NCBI GenBank assembly: GCA_963576565.1
Contig: OY755047.1
Location: 4,558,931-4,622,930, forward strand
DNA length: 64,000 nucleotides
DNA from: Aspidapion aeneum
Lineage: Eukaryota; Arthropoda; Insecta; Coleoptera; Brentidae
Reading direction: 5' to 3'
Shown here: positions 23,546 through 34,830 of the stretch, one piece after another
Layout: every line of letters starts with the position of its first letter
How positions within the stretch are numbered: the stretch's first letter is position 1
Notes under the pieces: generated by a model
The model's input: the letters and a program-made list of their open reading frames with translations, nothing else
What the model was told of the DNA's origin: nothing
Database searches by the model: none
Translations under genes and position numbers: made by a program

Positions 23546-23827
23546 GACATAATTAATTTTAATTTAAAATTTAGGTATTAAATATTTTACGATTATATTA
23601 TATTTTTACTTTTTTCAGCTAAAGTTACGGTTAAGGAAATAGCGGTATTACGAATGTCAGCATCGAGAAAGAAAAAGAAGTTGAGAAAGGAAAATAAAAA
23701 ATAAATAAAAAACATAGCAAAAGGCGGATAAAACAAGAAATAATTTAATGAAGTATGCGAATTTTTGTGCAAACTTAGACCCTAGAAGGAATATTAAGCA
23801 AACTTGTGTTTCTGTGACAGTATTAGA
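23546..23827. other. No gene seen; purine-rich stretch
   Basis: AT-rich with an A/G-rich run at about 23665-23735. Confidence 0.4.
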
Positions 23828-24690
23828 GCAAACTAATATCAATCATACATACATAAAAGCGATAAAAAAACTATACAAAGGGTCAAAATCTAAAATTAAA
23901 ATTGGAAATCGACTTTCAAAAAATTCCTGGTATATATCGCAGTAGCTCTAAAAAACTGGAAATGTAAAGTACACGGTGTGGGAATACAACTTGACGACCG
24001 ATTTATTATATATACACTACAGTTTGCTGAAAACCAAGTAATTGTAGTTAATGATAAAGAAGACATGGAATATATGATGAGAAAGTTAACGGAAGAATAC
24101 CAAAAGTGGGGGTTAAGAGTGAACCTGGACAAGACACAGTACTTATGTATTGGAAATAAATAAAATGAGTGTGTGTACTTGTATGTCACATTTAATAGGA
24201 CAGGGACAGACTGTAAAGAACTGGAAAAAATAATAGTAAAAGCAAAAAAGGCAGTATTTTATGGAGCAGAGAGATAAAATAGGGTGTAAAATTTAACATA
24301 TATGAAACAATGGTGAAAAGTATGATGTTGTATGGACTAGAGACTTGTTGCGTAACAGAAAAATACAAAACAAAAATGGAAAGTATAAAAATGGTTGGAA
24401 TAAGATAATCAATGAGAATATCTAGAACAGATCATCTAAGAAATGAGACCATAAAAAGAAGAATTGGAATCGAGGCAGGTATAACGGATTACATCACTAA
24501 AAGACAACTGATATGGTACGGCCATGTACAACGGATGAACGACGAAAGATTACCAAAGCAGTTCCTAGATTGGTTTCTAAACTGGAATGGCAACAGTCAA
24601 TACAAAGATCAATGAGTCAAAAAAACCTGACAGAAGATAATTTTCAGGATCGAAGGAGGTGGAGAATAGGCGGATAGTTTGGATTTGCCA
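23828..24690 (+). pseudogene. LINE B copy, 5'-truncated and decayed
   Basis: It starts within the RT domain (LEQTNI, then KLYKGSKSKIKIGN), has an internal deletion, then FAENQVIVVNDKEDMEYM, in which the catalytic ADD of the family is changed to AEN, and the C-terminal RISRTDHLRNE. Stops and indels are frequent. The 3' end GGAGGTGGAGAATAGGCG matches the other copies. Confidence 0.8.
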
Positions 24691-24782
24691 CTGTAGCTTT
24701 GAGGAACACCCCTTTATATTTTTACTTACAGAAAGATTTAATATAATTTTGATATTGGTGCTTTCTATATTTCGTCTTTGAG

Positions 24783-24965
24783 TATCTTTAAAACTTTTTA
24801 GTGATAAACAAAATCAAATGCTTTCGCTAAATCAACAATTAGATTTGTTTTATCATTTAATAAACAAACTAAAAGAACATAGTTTTCGAAAGTAAAAACC
24901 ACCAGAAGAAGAGGAGATAATAGAGACATTTTTGGTTGAGTTAAAATAACAGAAAATTTGACAGC
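24783..24965 (-). pseudogene. RT fragment of a Jockey/CR1-type retrotransposon
   Basis: On the minus strand LNDKTNLIVDLAKAFDFVYH ends at about 24803; this is the RT motif usually written DLSKAFD.V.H. Upstream, in an adjoining frame, VSIISSSSGGFYF fits the preceding conserved region. Only about 60 codons remain. Confidence 0.65.
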
Positions 24966-25264
24966 GATTACCGTTATTATTACTAAGAATAACGGCAACA
25001 ATCAGGGTACAAAAGGTAGGTTTTGGAACACTAAAGATGACATAACACAAACGTTAATTTAATAGTTTCACACTCCTTTAACTTTTTGTTTATTTATAGT
25101 TGTTTATTTATTTTTATTAGATTTATGGTTTTTTTGCAAACCAAACTACCGAATTTTAGTAAAAAATTCGACTGCATTAAAAGCTAACCTTAAAAAATAA
25201 CGATAATATTAAAGCACGCCACCGTAACTACCGGGCGCCGGCCGTTACCGTACATAACAAAAAA

Positions 25265-25492
25265 GGAGCAAAAAGCTACAAATATCTCCTGGATTATTTT
25301 AAAGTTCCTAGATTGTTGTAAGTGTCTTCTCGATTATCTAGAAATAATATTTTCTATCCTCTTCCCCCATAAAAGTCACTACATTGCTACAAATATCCCC
25401 CAGATTATTTAAAAGTCCCTAGATAGCTACAAAGATATTCTAGATTATCTGAAAGTCTAGATTGCTACAAATATCTTCTAGATTATGGAAGT
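25265..25492 (+). repeat. Degenerate minisatellite, about 36-bp unit
   Basis: GCTACAAATATCTYCTAGATTATTTGAAAGTCCCTAGATT-type units recur from 25270 to 25490, best in the last three copies (about 25397, 25434 and 25465). Confidence 0.6.
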
Positions 25493-25531
25493 TGAATATG
25501 TTTGGACCACACCACACCAACAAACTATAAA

Positions 25532-25917
25532 CAGCGGCGTAGCGTGCCCGAAAGGGCGGGGGGGGGGGGGCGACAGCTAAAAAGGGCGCCTCTGAAAACT
25601 GATGAAAAATCTTGTGACAAAAAAAAACAAAAAGGTCAAAAGGGCGCCTCTCACAAATCTTGCGACCAAACAAAAAAAAAAAGGTCATCATGTGTGAGGG
25701 GGCGGCCGATAAGTCACAAGGGCGCCTCTTACGAATCTTTAAAAAAAAAAAACAAAAAAAGGTCTTCATGTCGTTAGTTTCCTTTGGCACCCACTCAATT
25801 GGCCGTTACCGGCCCGACTTAATAAAGCTGAGGGCGCTTCGGCCACCTATGGGGCGCCACTACCCTCGGGGCGGGGGGGGCGACGAACCCCCCGCGCCCC
25901 CCCACGCTACGCCGCTG
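25532..25917. mobile_element. hAT-type MITE with exact 8-bp duplication ACTATAAA
   Basis: The ends CAGCGGCGTAGCGTG and CACGCTACGCCGCTG are perfect inverted repeats. ACTATAAA flanks the element on both sides (25524-25531 and 25918-25925), the hAT hallmark. Inside are about three decayed units sharing GGGCGCCTCT, a CTTGCGACCAAA-type block with an A-run, and GGTCATCATGTGTG with the element at 10283. The G and C runs next to the ends are typical. Confidence 0.95.
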
Positions 25918-26204
25918 ACTATAAACTACTCGACCCAAAATGTCCCTAATAAATAAACTTTATGAAGAATAAGATAAGCTTCGATTTGTTGGTAAATTGA
26001 CAACTCTTGTTCATCTGATCGTAATGAAGAAGCTTTAAACAAGTTTAAAGATGCAGAGATCAGGTCAGGAGAAGATATATATATTTCTTTTATGCGGTAT
26101 ATAACTGCACTTGTGTAATAAATGATGGTACTAGTTGTACGTCCTTGGGCTTTATATAAGTAGGAGAATTAGAAATCTAAATGACCTTCTTTAGTATTTC
26201 AAGA

Positions 26205-27312
26205 CGACAAGAGCTGCATCTGCTTTACGTCGATTTGCAGAAGGCATATGATAGTATACCACTAAATCTACTTTGGAAAGCGTTGGAAAACACAAACATA
26301 AGCGTACAACTAATTAAGGCCATTAAAGAGTTACACCGCAATAGTAAGGCAAAAGTTAAAATAAAAGCAAAACTAACCAAAGGTTTTCAAGTAAATAAAG
26401 GTCTTAAAAAAGTTTGCTGTATCTCGCCTACGCTCTTCAAGATATACTTGGAACAAGTCCTTAAAGTATGGAAGAGAAAATGCCAAAATATAGGAATTCC
26501 GTTGGACGAAACCACCTTGTATACTTTATGTTTCGCCCATGATCAGATAGTAGCGGCTCAGGATTATGACGACCTTGAATATATGACAAGAAAACAAATA
26601 GAAGAGTGCAATAAGTGGGGACTAGAGGTTAATCTCAATAAGACAGAGTATATGTGTATCGGTGGAATGAAACAGGATCTAATCTTAAATACCGGGCAGC
26701 GAATTCAGTCCTGTGATGAGTATAAATACTTAGGTCTAAAAATTACAGCTGACGGTACACTAGACAAAGCTATAAAAGATTGAAACGTACAAGGAAGAAA
26801 AGCAATAACGTTATTAAATGGAATAATTTGGGACCAAAATATATCAAAACATGTCAAAAGCTTATATATAACACCATTGTAAAAAGGTTTATTACATATG
26901 GCTCAGAAGTATGGCCAATCAAACATAGAACAGAAAAATGCTTTCCGCTACGGAGATGGACTATTGGAGAAGAGCAGAAGGGAAATCAAAAAGAGAAAGA
27001 GTTACAAATCAAAGAATAAGAGAAATTATGACAGTGGGTGAACGTACTTTAGTGGATGATATAAGAACAAAACAACTGGTGTAGTACGGACATGTACAAA
27101 GAATGAATGATGAAAGACTACCTAAACAAATACTACAATGGAAACCAACTGGCCGAAGAAAACGAGGACGGCCAAGGAGAAGCTGGAGAGAAGGAATAGA
27201 CAGTGAAATAAGAATAAGGGGCCTAGATGATGAATTATGGGCAAACGGAAACGAGTGGAGATTGGGTATCGGAAGACGTAGAACGTTGTGAAACCGATAA
27301 ATATATATATAG
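26205..27312 (+). pseudogene. LINE A copy 3, 5'-truncated
   Basis: A 200-codon open piece (26181-26783) includes VDLQKAYDSIP, GLKKVCCISPTLF, and FAHDQIVAAQ, where the family's FADD has become FAHD, so the catalytic site is lost. A CGA-to-TGA change ends it at 26781; further frames carry the C-terminus to 27290. The 3' end is GAAACCGATAAATATATATA. Confidence 0.85.
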
Positions 27313-27325
27313 TATTACAAATTTA

Positions 27326-27778
27326 ATTCAATTGCGTCTTCAGAGGATTGGAGGTTTGCACACTTCTTATGCAAAACTTTTGTGTAATCATGGGTTTCAC
27401 CTACATATAATTTACCACACTTACACTGGGTTTAATAAATTGATTCCATATTATTTGAGGGATTTTCTTGTTTTGTTTTAGTTACAAAACTCCTAATCGT
27501 ATTGCCCGATGAAAATACTGTTTTTATATTAAAGTGCTTGGCAATTCGTCTTATGTTTTCTGAAATCCCTTCAACACATGGAATGTTAATAATACCCAAT
27601 GGATTATTATTTTGAGAATTTGTTACATTTGGTTAGTTTTTAATTTTAGAGATCGTTGAGTTTATTAATTTCTCGGAGTAACCATTCTGTTGTATGTCCT
27701 TTTTAATGTTGTTAATTTCTGTGGTGAATTCTTCATTACATACAATACAAACTTTTTATAACTCCAGAATGATTAGAC
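27326..27778 (-). pseudogene. Penelope-like element fragment (RT tail and start of GIY-YIG)
   Basis: On the minus strand the sequence reads INIPCVEGISENIRRIAKHF (near 27575), then IKTVFSSGNTIRSF, then after a stop QCKCGKLYVGET (27393-27428). The last motif is the start of the GIY-YIG endonuclease domain that ends Penelope-like proteins, and the first block fits the linker after RT. A few stops break the frame. It lies head to head with the plus-strand fragment that follows. Confidence 0.75.
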
Positions 27779-27784
27779 TTAATA

Positions 27785-28343
27785 TGTATTAACCAAATCC
27801 CGTGTGAGTGTGGTAAATCATATGTAAATGAAACGAAACTCCCTCTTCAGTAAATGAGGATCAGACTTTCTATATGCATTTTGTCCATTTTTTATAATTT
27901 TGGTAAATAAAAACAACTGCTATGCGTTTGACAAGAAATTAACCGAAAAGTTCATGTACCTAAAATATGGATGAAAAATTATTCAAGGATTATACCTATA
28001 TAAGTCTTCTGTGGCATAATATTGTTGCTCTATGTATGTAGTTGTCATGTCATCTTTGGTTAAAAATGTGAAATAATGAACAAAATGCATATAGAAAGTC
28101 TGCTCCTCAAATCAACATCTAAAAAGTACCCAAGTAGGGGATATTGAAAAATCCGGTTTAGCGGATCACGCAAAGTCAAATGATCACAGGCTTCAGTGGT
28201 CAGAAGCTAAAGTGTTGCATAAGGAGCGAAAACGAAAGTTTATTGAAGCTGCGTTTATAATGCAGAATAAAGAAGTTTTTAGTCAACCAAGCACGGACCT
28301 ACCAAACATATGGAAACCACTCCTTAAGCTGCTCACCAAGTAA
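27785..28343 (+). pseudogene. Penelope-like element fragment (GIY-YIG C-terminus), split by a MITE
   Basis: QIPCECGKSYVNETK is read at 27794-27838, then a 253-bp insertion interrupts, and the frame resumes GDIEKSGLADHAKSNDH (near 28140) and KERKRKFIEAAFI (near 28228), ending with a stop at 28343. Both halves are standard for the GIY-YIG domain of Penelope-like elements: CGK.YVGET then the H..H and the K.RKF.EA block. The catalytic region is disrupted. With the fragment at 27326 it forms an inverted pair. Confidence 0.8.
27856..28108. mobile_element. MITE inserted in the Penelope-like fragment
   Basis: The ends GAGGATCAGACTTTCTATAT and ATATAGAAAGTCTGCTCCTC are inverted, extending about 28 bp. 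AAAT lies just outside both ends (27852-27855 and 28109-28112), a possible 4-bp duplication. Removing it rejoins the GIY-YIG coding region. Confidence 0.8.
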
Positions 28344-28364
28344 TATAGGTATTAGCCTATAGAC

Positions 28365-28470
28365 TCGATTCTTTAATTTACACTTCAAAACGGTTAGAGA
28401 TACTTACTAACCGAAACGTCGTGTTTAAAATAAATAAAGACAATGGAAGTCCGAAATTTTCTGTCAACTT
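28365..28470 (+). other. Penelope-type 3' sequence with hammerhead-like motif; second copy at 58955-59045
   Basis: CACTTCAAAACGGTTAGAG, a loop, then CTAACCGAAACGTCG forms a stem (GGTTAG/CTAACC) followed by GAAAC and GTC. In Penelope-like elements hammerhead ribozymes have CTGATGA, a stem, then GAAA. The 5' core here is degraded, so cleavage is unlikely. It follows the stop of the GIY-YIG frame by about 20 bp, which fits the element's 3' end. Confidence 0.5.
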
Positions 28471-28704
28471 ATATTATAATTGTTTAAATTTTGGTAATGG
28501 CTGGGGTGATGAACACACACCGACGAAGATAGATATATCTAAACAAATAAATTTTCAGCTAATTTGCAGCTAGATATATGTAGCTAGCTGGCGGGGGTAA
28601 TTTAAATTTTAACATCGCTAAAAGTATTTACGCGTCGAAGATCAATTATTTTCGACCACCAATGCACACATTAAGGCTGCACATCTAGCTATTGACCATC
28701 ATTA

Positions 28705-29565
28705 TACAGGGTGAAATAATATAGTGTGTCCCCGGATGGAGTTGACAAGAGGAAAAATCTTTTAGTTTTGATTTTACGAAAAAAACTCCATTTTTATAAA
28801 AAACTCTGCTTGTTAAAAAATTAAGATTACCATAACAAAATCTTTGTAGATGTACAGGGTGTTATCAAATTAATTAATCACTCTTTATAAAAAAATTTGC
28901 TTGTCAAAAAACTGAGATAATGATATTAAAATCTTTGGTTTTAAAATTTTCAAATATAATTTTTTTTTTAATCATTTGGAAATAGGTGGGTATTTAAACT
29001 TTTTGAAAATTCTGAAATGTTTAAATACTTTAAAATTTTCAAAATTTTTAAATGTTTTAAAATTAAAGAAAAATAATCTTCAAGAATTGTCAACCTTCCA
29101 AAATTAATTTTGTAAAAGTTTCCGAGATTTTTATGAATATTTTTTTATATTTTTTGGATTTTCGAAAATTTTTGACTATTTTCATAATTCTAAAAATATT
29201 TGAAAAAGGTATTTTATCTCTTTAAAATATTCATACATTTTTTTGAAATTTGTAAAAATTCTTTAGAATAATTCTGAAATTGTCATATATTTTCAAAACA
29301 TCTTAAAAATTTTAAAACCAGAATATTTTAAAAGTCTCAAAATTCTCAATTTTTTGAAATTAAAAGAAATATATTTTTAAAAACTTTAAGTTTCGTATAG
29401 TACCAAACTTCTGAAACTTACTAAAACCCGATTTTTTTTTGTTTTTTTTTGGCTTCATTGCATCGAACCCTCCTCCCATTACTGGTTATGGGGCCCTTGG
29501 CTCTGCTCTCCCGCCGGGGCCCCTACGTACTTCAGTCCGGACATTAAATAATACACCACCCTGTA
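28705..29565. mobile_element. Foldback-type element with TACAGGGTG end, degenerate arms
   Basis: The left end TACAGGGTGAAATAATATAG and right end TAATACACCACCCTGTA are roughly inverted, with GTCCCCGGATGGA against TCAGTCCGGAC further in. A second internal TACAGGGTG at 28854 starts a related stretch (TTTATAAAAAA..TGCTTGT repeats at about 28792 and 28889). The part at 28950-29440 is simple A/T-rich sequence rich in AAATTTT, followed by a GC-rich patch at 29455-29530. Confidence 0.6.
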
Positions 29566-29739
29566 TATAGGCAAATTTTAGGGTATAATTATAAACTCAC
29601 CCCAATATGGTGAAAATTTTATTAGTCATTATATAGAATTCTGCCGAATCTCCGCGTTTGTTAAGGCACTAGCATTGCTATACAGGGTTTTTCAAAAGAA
29701 AAGCAACTAAAGTTCTTTCAGCAAAAATAAAAAAAGAAG

Positions 29740-31056
29740 ACAAGACAGCGAGCGGACTCATTTAGTTCCTGCCTCTTTCTTTAAATCGTCCGCCCATCTG
29801 ATTTGGGGTCTTCCCCTACTTCTTTGATTTTCCCAAGATCCCCAGTTTCAAATACTTTTGTTTCATCGATCGTCTTTCTGTCTGATATTATGACCGGCAA
29901 ATTTCCATTTTAATTTTGCTACTTCTCCTCTGACATCCCTTATTTTTGTTTTATTTCTTATCCACTCATTCCTTTTTCTATCTGTTGGTTTTACATGTAA
30001 CGTTTGTCTTTCCATTGATCTTTGGACTTTTGTTACCTTATCCATGTTTAATGTTGTAAGTGTCCAGGTCTGGGATCCATAGGCAAGTGCAAGAAGAATA
30101 CATTGGTTATACACGTTCGTTTTTAGGTACTGAGGATATATTTTTTTTAATATGTAGCTTAATTTACCAAATGCTGCCCAGGCCAATATTGCTCGTCTCT
30201 TGATTTCAGCTGTTTGATTTTCTTTTTTTAGTTTAATAATTTGTTCCAGATCCTATCTTTATCTCTGTTTGTTATGATTTTAGTTTTAGTGTAGTTCATA
30301 CTCAAGCCTATATTCCAGTTCTTTTAGCATTTTTAGCATTTTTATCAATTCTTCTTTCTTATCTGTTATTAACGCGATATCATCAGCATATCTTAGGTGG
30401 TGCAAGTAATTGTCCGCTTACTTTGATGCTTTTACTACCCAGTGCTCAATGCTATCGAAAGCTTTCTCAAAGTCTTTAAACGCATTATATAGTATTATAT
30501 ATAGATTGTTGTATTTGTTGGCTCGTTCTATTAGGATTTTCATGGTTAATAAGTGGTCAACTGTACCGAAACCTGTTCTGAAGCGTGCTTGTTCTTTTGA
30601 TTGATATAAATCTTCATGGTTTCTCGCGATGGTTCCCTTTCTGTTTGGTATAATTCTGTTTGTCATATCCTTTACTAAAGTCGACGTTAGACATTTCATA
30701 TTTCTGTTATTTTCTATAACTCTCTCAACTTTTATTTCTTCGCTCTTTCTTTTATCATTTTTCTTATAGTTTTATTTATTTCTGTGTATTCTATCAATGT
30801 TCTTTTACCTTCTTTCTCCAGGTTTCGCCTTTTTTCCATCAGTTTCTTTATTTCTTCTGATATACAATCTTCTCTCTTTTTATCATTTTGTGTGATATCT
30901 TTCCCTACTTTGGTCGTACCTCTTGTCAGCGTATCATTTATTACATCTATATTTTTATTTTCGCAACTTAAGTTTTGGGTTAGCTGTTCCTTTAGCCTTT
31001 CTTTGATTATAGCTTTATTTTGTGTAAGTTTTATAAAATGTTTCAAAGGCTGTTAA
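29740..31056 (-). pseudogene. LINE C, longest copy, 5'-truncated with internal deletion
   Basis: Minus-strand frames read, in order: a lysine-rich linker (30732-31046, 104 codons); EQARFRTGFGTVDHLLTMK and DFEKAFDSIEHW (30418-30699), the conserved RT entry and first catalytic aspartate; LRYADDIALI (about 30365-30395), the catalytic YADD; and LALAYGSQTWTL followed by RNEWIRNKTKIRDVRG (29863-30186). The RT motif between the first two catalytic blocks is deleted here but present in the fragment at 53738. Stops between blocks prevent a full protein. Confidence 0.85.
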
Positions 31057-31548
31057 TTATTTTTGAGAGACCATGTAAAACTCATATAAAATTCACTGTA
31101 TAAAGTATAATAATGTACTTGGAAATTCGTATTGCTAATTAAATATTATACAGTATAAATTCGTAGGTTCCAATTACCCAGACGCGAAAGGCATCACACC
31201 AGACCCCCCAAAAAGTGTTTTATTATTTAGAAGTGCGATGGTCACATATAGAAGGGCGTCAAACCCCCTCTTTGGTCAGACTTAAAAATCTTCGTTTATC
31301 CAATGAAATTTTCGACAAGCAATTAAATGGATTGATTGACGTACGGTTTAAATTAAGTTTGAATCTGAGGGGATTGGGTTGATCCTTTCTAAAACTCATT
31401 TAAAATGCATTCAAAGCTAAATATCGTTTGAATTGTTAAGGAAAATCCCTAATTTCAGTTAATCTGATGGATTTTAATATGCATTCAATGCTTTTGGGCT
31501 AATCTAGTTAATCTCAGCACTACCTATTTTCAAAATAGTTTAAATTTA

Positions 31549-31552
<4 letters not shown>

Positions 31553-31612
<60 letters not shown>
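31553..31612. repeat. (TA)n microsatellite, about 30 units
   Basis: It abuts the LINE A 3' end and is the expanded tail of that minus-strand copy; satellite sequence resumes on the other side. Confidence 0.95.
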
Positions 31613-31616
<4 letters not shown>

Positions 31617-32702
31617 CGGTTTCACAACGTTCTACGTCTTCCGATACCTAATCTCCACTCGTTTCTGTTTGCCCATAATTCATCATCTAGGCCTCTTATT
31701 CTTATTTCACTGTCTATTCCTTCTCTCCAGCTTCTCCTTGGCCGTCCTCGTTTTCTTCGGCCAGTTGGTTTCCATTGTAGTATTTGTTTAGGTAGTCTTT
31801 CATCATTCATTCTTTGTACATGTCCGTACCACACCAGTTGCTTTGTTCTTATATCATCCACTAAAGTACGTTCACCCACTGTCATAATTTCTCTTATTCT
31901 TTGATTTGTAACTCTTTCTCTTTTTGATTTCCCTGCTGCTCTTCTCCAATAGTCCATCTCCGTAGCGGAAAGCATTTTTTCTGTTCTATCCTTGATTGGC
32001 CATACTTCTGAGCCGTATGTAATAATACTTTTTACAATGGTGTTATATATAAGCTTTTTGTTATGTTTTGATATACTTTGGTCCCAAATTATTCCATTTA
32101 ATAAAATTATTGCTTTTCTTCCTTGTACGTTTCGATCTTTTATAGCTTTGTCTAGTGTTCCGTCAGCTGTAATTTTTAGACCTAAGTATCTATACTTATC
32201 ACAGGACTGAATTCGCTGCGCGGTATTTAAGATTAGATCCTGTTTCATTCCACCGATACACATATACTTTGTCTTGTTGAGATTAACCTCTAGTCCCCAC
32301 TTATTGTACTCTTCTATTAGTTTTCGTGTCATATATTCGAGGTCGTCATAATCCTGAGCCACTACTATCTGATCATCGGCGAAACATAAGGTATATAAGA
32401 TGGTTTCGTCCAACGGAATTCCCACGTTTTGGCATTTTCTCTTCCATACTTAAAAGGACTTGTTCCAAGTATATCTTAAAGAGCGTAGACGAGATACAGC
32501 AACCTTGTTTAAGACCTTTATTTACTTGAAAGCCTTTGGTTAGTTTTGCTTTTATTCTAACTTTTGCCTTAGTATTGCGGTATAACTCTTTGATGGCCTT
32601 AATTAGTTGTACGCTTATGTTTGTGTTTTCCAACGCTTTCCAAAATAGATTTAGTGGTATACTAGCATATGCCTTCTGCAAATCGACGTAAATCAGATGC
32701 AG
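31613..32702 (-). pseudogene. LINE A copy 4: best-preserved C-terminal half
   Basis: An uninterrupted 267-codon frame (31622-32425) begins MGIPLDETILYTLCFADDQ, with the catalytic FADD at residues 15-18, runs through the RT thumb (KYLGLKITADGTLDKAI), TYGSEVWPIK, REIMTVGERTLVDDIR and the basic stretch RRKRGRPRRSWRE, and stops after GIGRRRTL. The upstream part (VDLQKAY, GLKQGCCISSTLF) is in another frame at 32373-32720, shifted by an extra base in an A-run near 32450. Homology ends at about 32702, where 397-bp satellite sequence resumes. It is a 5'-truncated insertion in the array. The family belongs to endonuclease-type non-LTR elements; RTE-like is my best guess. Confidence 0.9.
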
Positions 32703-34430
32703 ATTAAAAAATAACTTCACTCAAAATTAATTAATTTTCTAAAAATTAGGCTTTTTCGTAGTTTAGAAGGCATTTTAGGCGGTGTTTCATAAAAGACTAA
32801 CGTTCAGTGATCCCTTCGGGTCGGAAAGAATAAAAAGAATCAGTGCTTAATAGAATATTATTAAAGCTCAGTAACTGTTAAGCGTTATGAAAGTTTGGTT
32901 ACTGACACATGCTTTAAATTGAGTTTAAATCTGAGGGGATAGGGTTGATCTTTTCTAAAATACATTTAACAGGCATCCAAAGCTAAATATCGTTTAAAGT
33001 GTTAAGGAAAATCCCTAATTTTAGATAATCTGATGGATTTTAATAGTTATTCGATGCTTCTGGGTTAATCCACTTAATCTATGCATAAATATTAAATAGT
33101 TTAAATTTAAACAATAATTTCACTTAAAATTAATAACTCATTCATTCACAAAACAATAATGTTGAGTGCTCCCTTCAGGTCAGAAGGAATGAAAAGAATC
33201 AGTTCTTAATAACATTATCTTCACTCAAAGTTAATCTTATAAGGCTTTTCCGTAGTTTAGAAGGCATTCTAGGCGGTATTTCGTACAAAAAGAACGTTCA
33301 GTGATCCCTTCGGGTCGGCAATATTGAAAAGAATCAGTGCTTAATAGAATATAATTAAAGCTTTGACATTTTTAAGCGATACAGTAGTTTGTTTATTAAC
33401 GTATATTTTAAATTAAATTTAAATGTGAGGAGGTGGGCTTAATCCTCGCTAAAATTCATTTGAAATGGATCCAAAGCTAAATTACCTTTGAATTGTTAAA
33501 GAAAATCCCTGATTTGAGATAATCCGACGGATTTTAAGACGGATACCAGGCTTTTGGTTTGGTTCACTCATCAATGCATTAAATATTTTCGAAATAGTTT
33601 AGTTTTAAACATTATCTTCACTCAAAGTTAATCTTATAAGGCTTTTCCGTAGTTTAGAAGGCAGTCTAGAGGTGTTTCATACAAAAAGAACGTTCAGTGA
33701 TCCCTTCGGGTCGGCAAGATTGAAAAGAATCAGTGCTTAATAGAATATAATTAAAGCTTTGACATTTTTAAGCGATACAGTAGTTTGTTTATTAACGTAT
33801 ATTTTAAATTAAATTTAAATGTGAGGAGGTGGGCTTAATCCTCGCTAAAATTCATTTGAAATGGATCCAAAGCTAAATTACCTTTGAATTGTTAAAGAAA
33901 ATCCCTGATTTGAGATAATCCGACGGATTTTAAGACGGATACCAGGCTTTTGGTTTGGTTCACTCATCAATGCATTAAATATTTTCGAAATAGTTTAGTT
34001 TTAAACATTATCTTCACTCAAAGTTAATCTTATAAGGCTTTTCCGTAGTTTAGAAGGCAGTCTAGAGGTGTTTCATACAAAAAGAACGTTCAGTGATCCC
34101 TTCGGGTCGGCAAGATTGAAAAGAATCAGTGCTTAATAGAATATAATTAAAGCTTAGGCATTTTTAAGCGATACAAGTGTTTGTTCTTTGGCGTATAATT
34201 TTAATTAAATTTAAATGTATGGAGTTGGGGTTAATTATCGCTAAAACCCATTCTAAACGAATCCAAAGCTAAATTACCTTTGAATTGTTAAAGGAAATGC
34301 CTGATTTGAGATAATTCGATGGATTTTATTACGGATACCAGGCTTTTGGTTTGGTTCACTCGTCAATGCATTAAATATTTTCGAAATAGTTTAATTTTAA
34401 ACATTATCTTCACTCAAACTTAATTTTATT

Positions 34431-34698
34431 CAGTGAAACCTCTCCTTGCGGACACCTCTATTAAGCGGACACTCCCTTTAGGCGGACAAATTTGTTGGGA
34501 AGTTGTTAACGTTTCGGAGAAGGAACATCTATCAGCACGAAAGATCGCCGAAAAATTTAATATCCGAAAATCTCAAACAGCGGAAATTGTTAATAAATAT
34601 TTATCAAAATTTCGCAGTTCTCTCTTTTAAGCGGACACCTCCAATAAGCGGACAAAATCGACGGAACCGTAAGTGTCCGCTTATAGGAGCTTTCACTG
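34431..34698. mobile_element. Tigger/pogo MITE retaining the transposase DNA-binding domain
   Basis: The left end CAGTGAAACCTCTCC and right end GGAGCTTTCACTG are inverted, with GCGGACAC blocks next to both. TA follows the right end; TT precedes the left. Between them one frame (plus strand, about 34505-34630) is open and reads VVNVSEKEHLSARKIAEKFN then SQTAEIVNKYL, the psq/CENP-B-type helix-turn-helix of Tigger transposases. The catalytic domain is absent and no ATG leads the frame. The insertion falls exactly in one 397-bp satellite unit. Confidence 0.85.
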
Positions 34699-34830
34699 TA
34701 ATGCTTTTTCGTAGTTTAGAGTGAATTATAGGCGGCGTTTTTTAAAACAATGAAGTTCAGTGCCCCCTTCGGGTCGGAAAATAATTAATACTTAGGATTT
34801 ATTAGAATATGATTGATGCTCAGGAATTTA

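Larger units (their letters stand above)
31290..34830 (+). repeat. Satellite-like array, unit about 397 bp, interrupted by two insertions
   Basis: Three consecutive units start AAGGCTTTTCCGTAGTTTAG at 33241, 33638 and 34034 (spacings 397 and 396); the next, expected at 34431, is split there by a Tigger MITE and resumes at 34701. Earlier units lie from about 32745 and, before the LINE A insertion, from 31290. Each unit has GTTCAGTGATCCCTTCGGGT, GAAAAGAATCAGTGCTTAAT, CCAAAGCTAAATT and ATGCATTAAATATTTTC. The two units at 33.24 and 33.64 kb are almost identical. Confidence 0.9.

Noticed and set aside
25440..25956. Frames of 91-116 codons on both strands
   Set aside because: Shadows within a hAT MITE rich in A and G runs.
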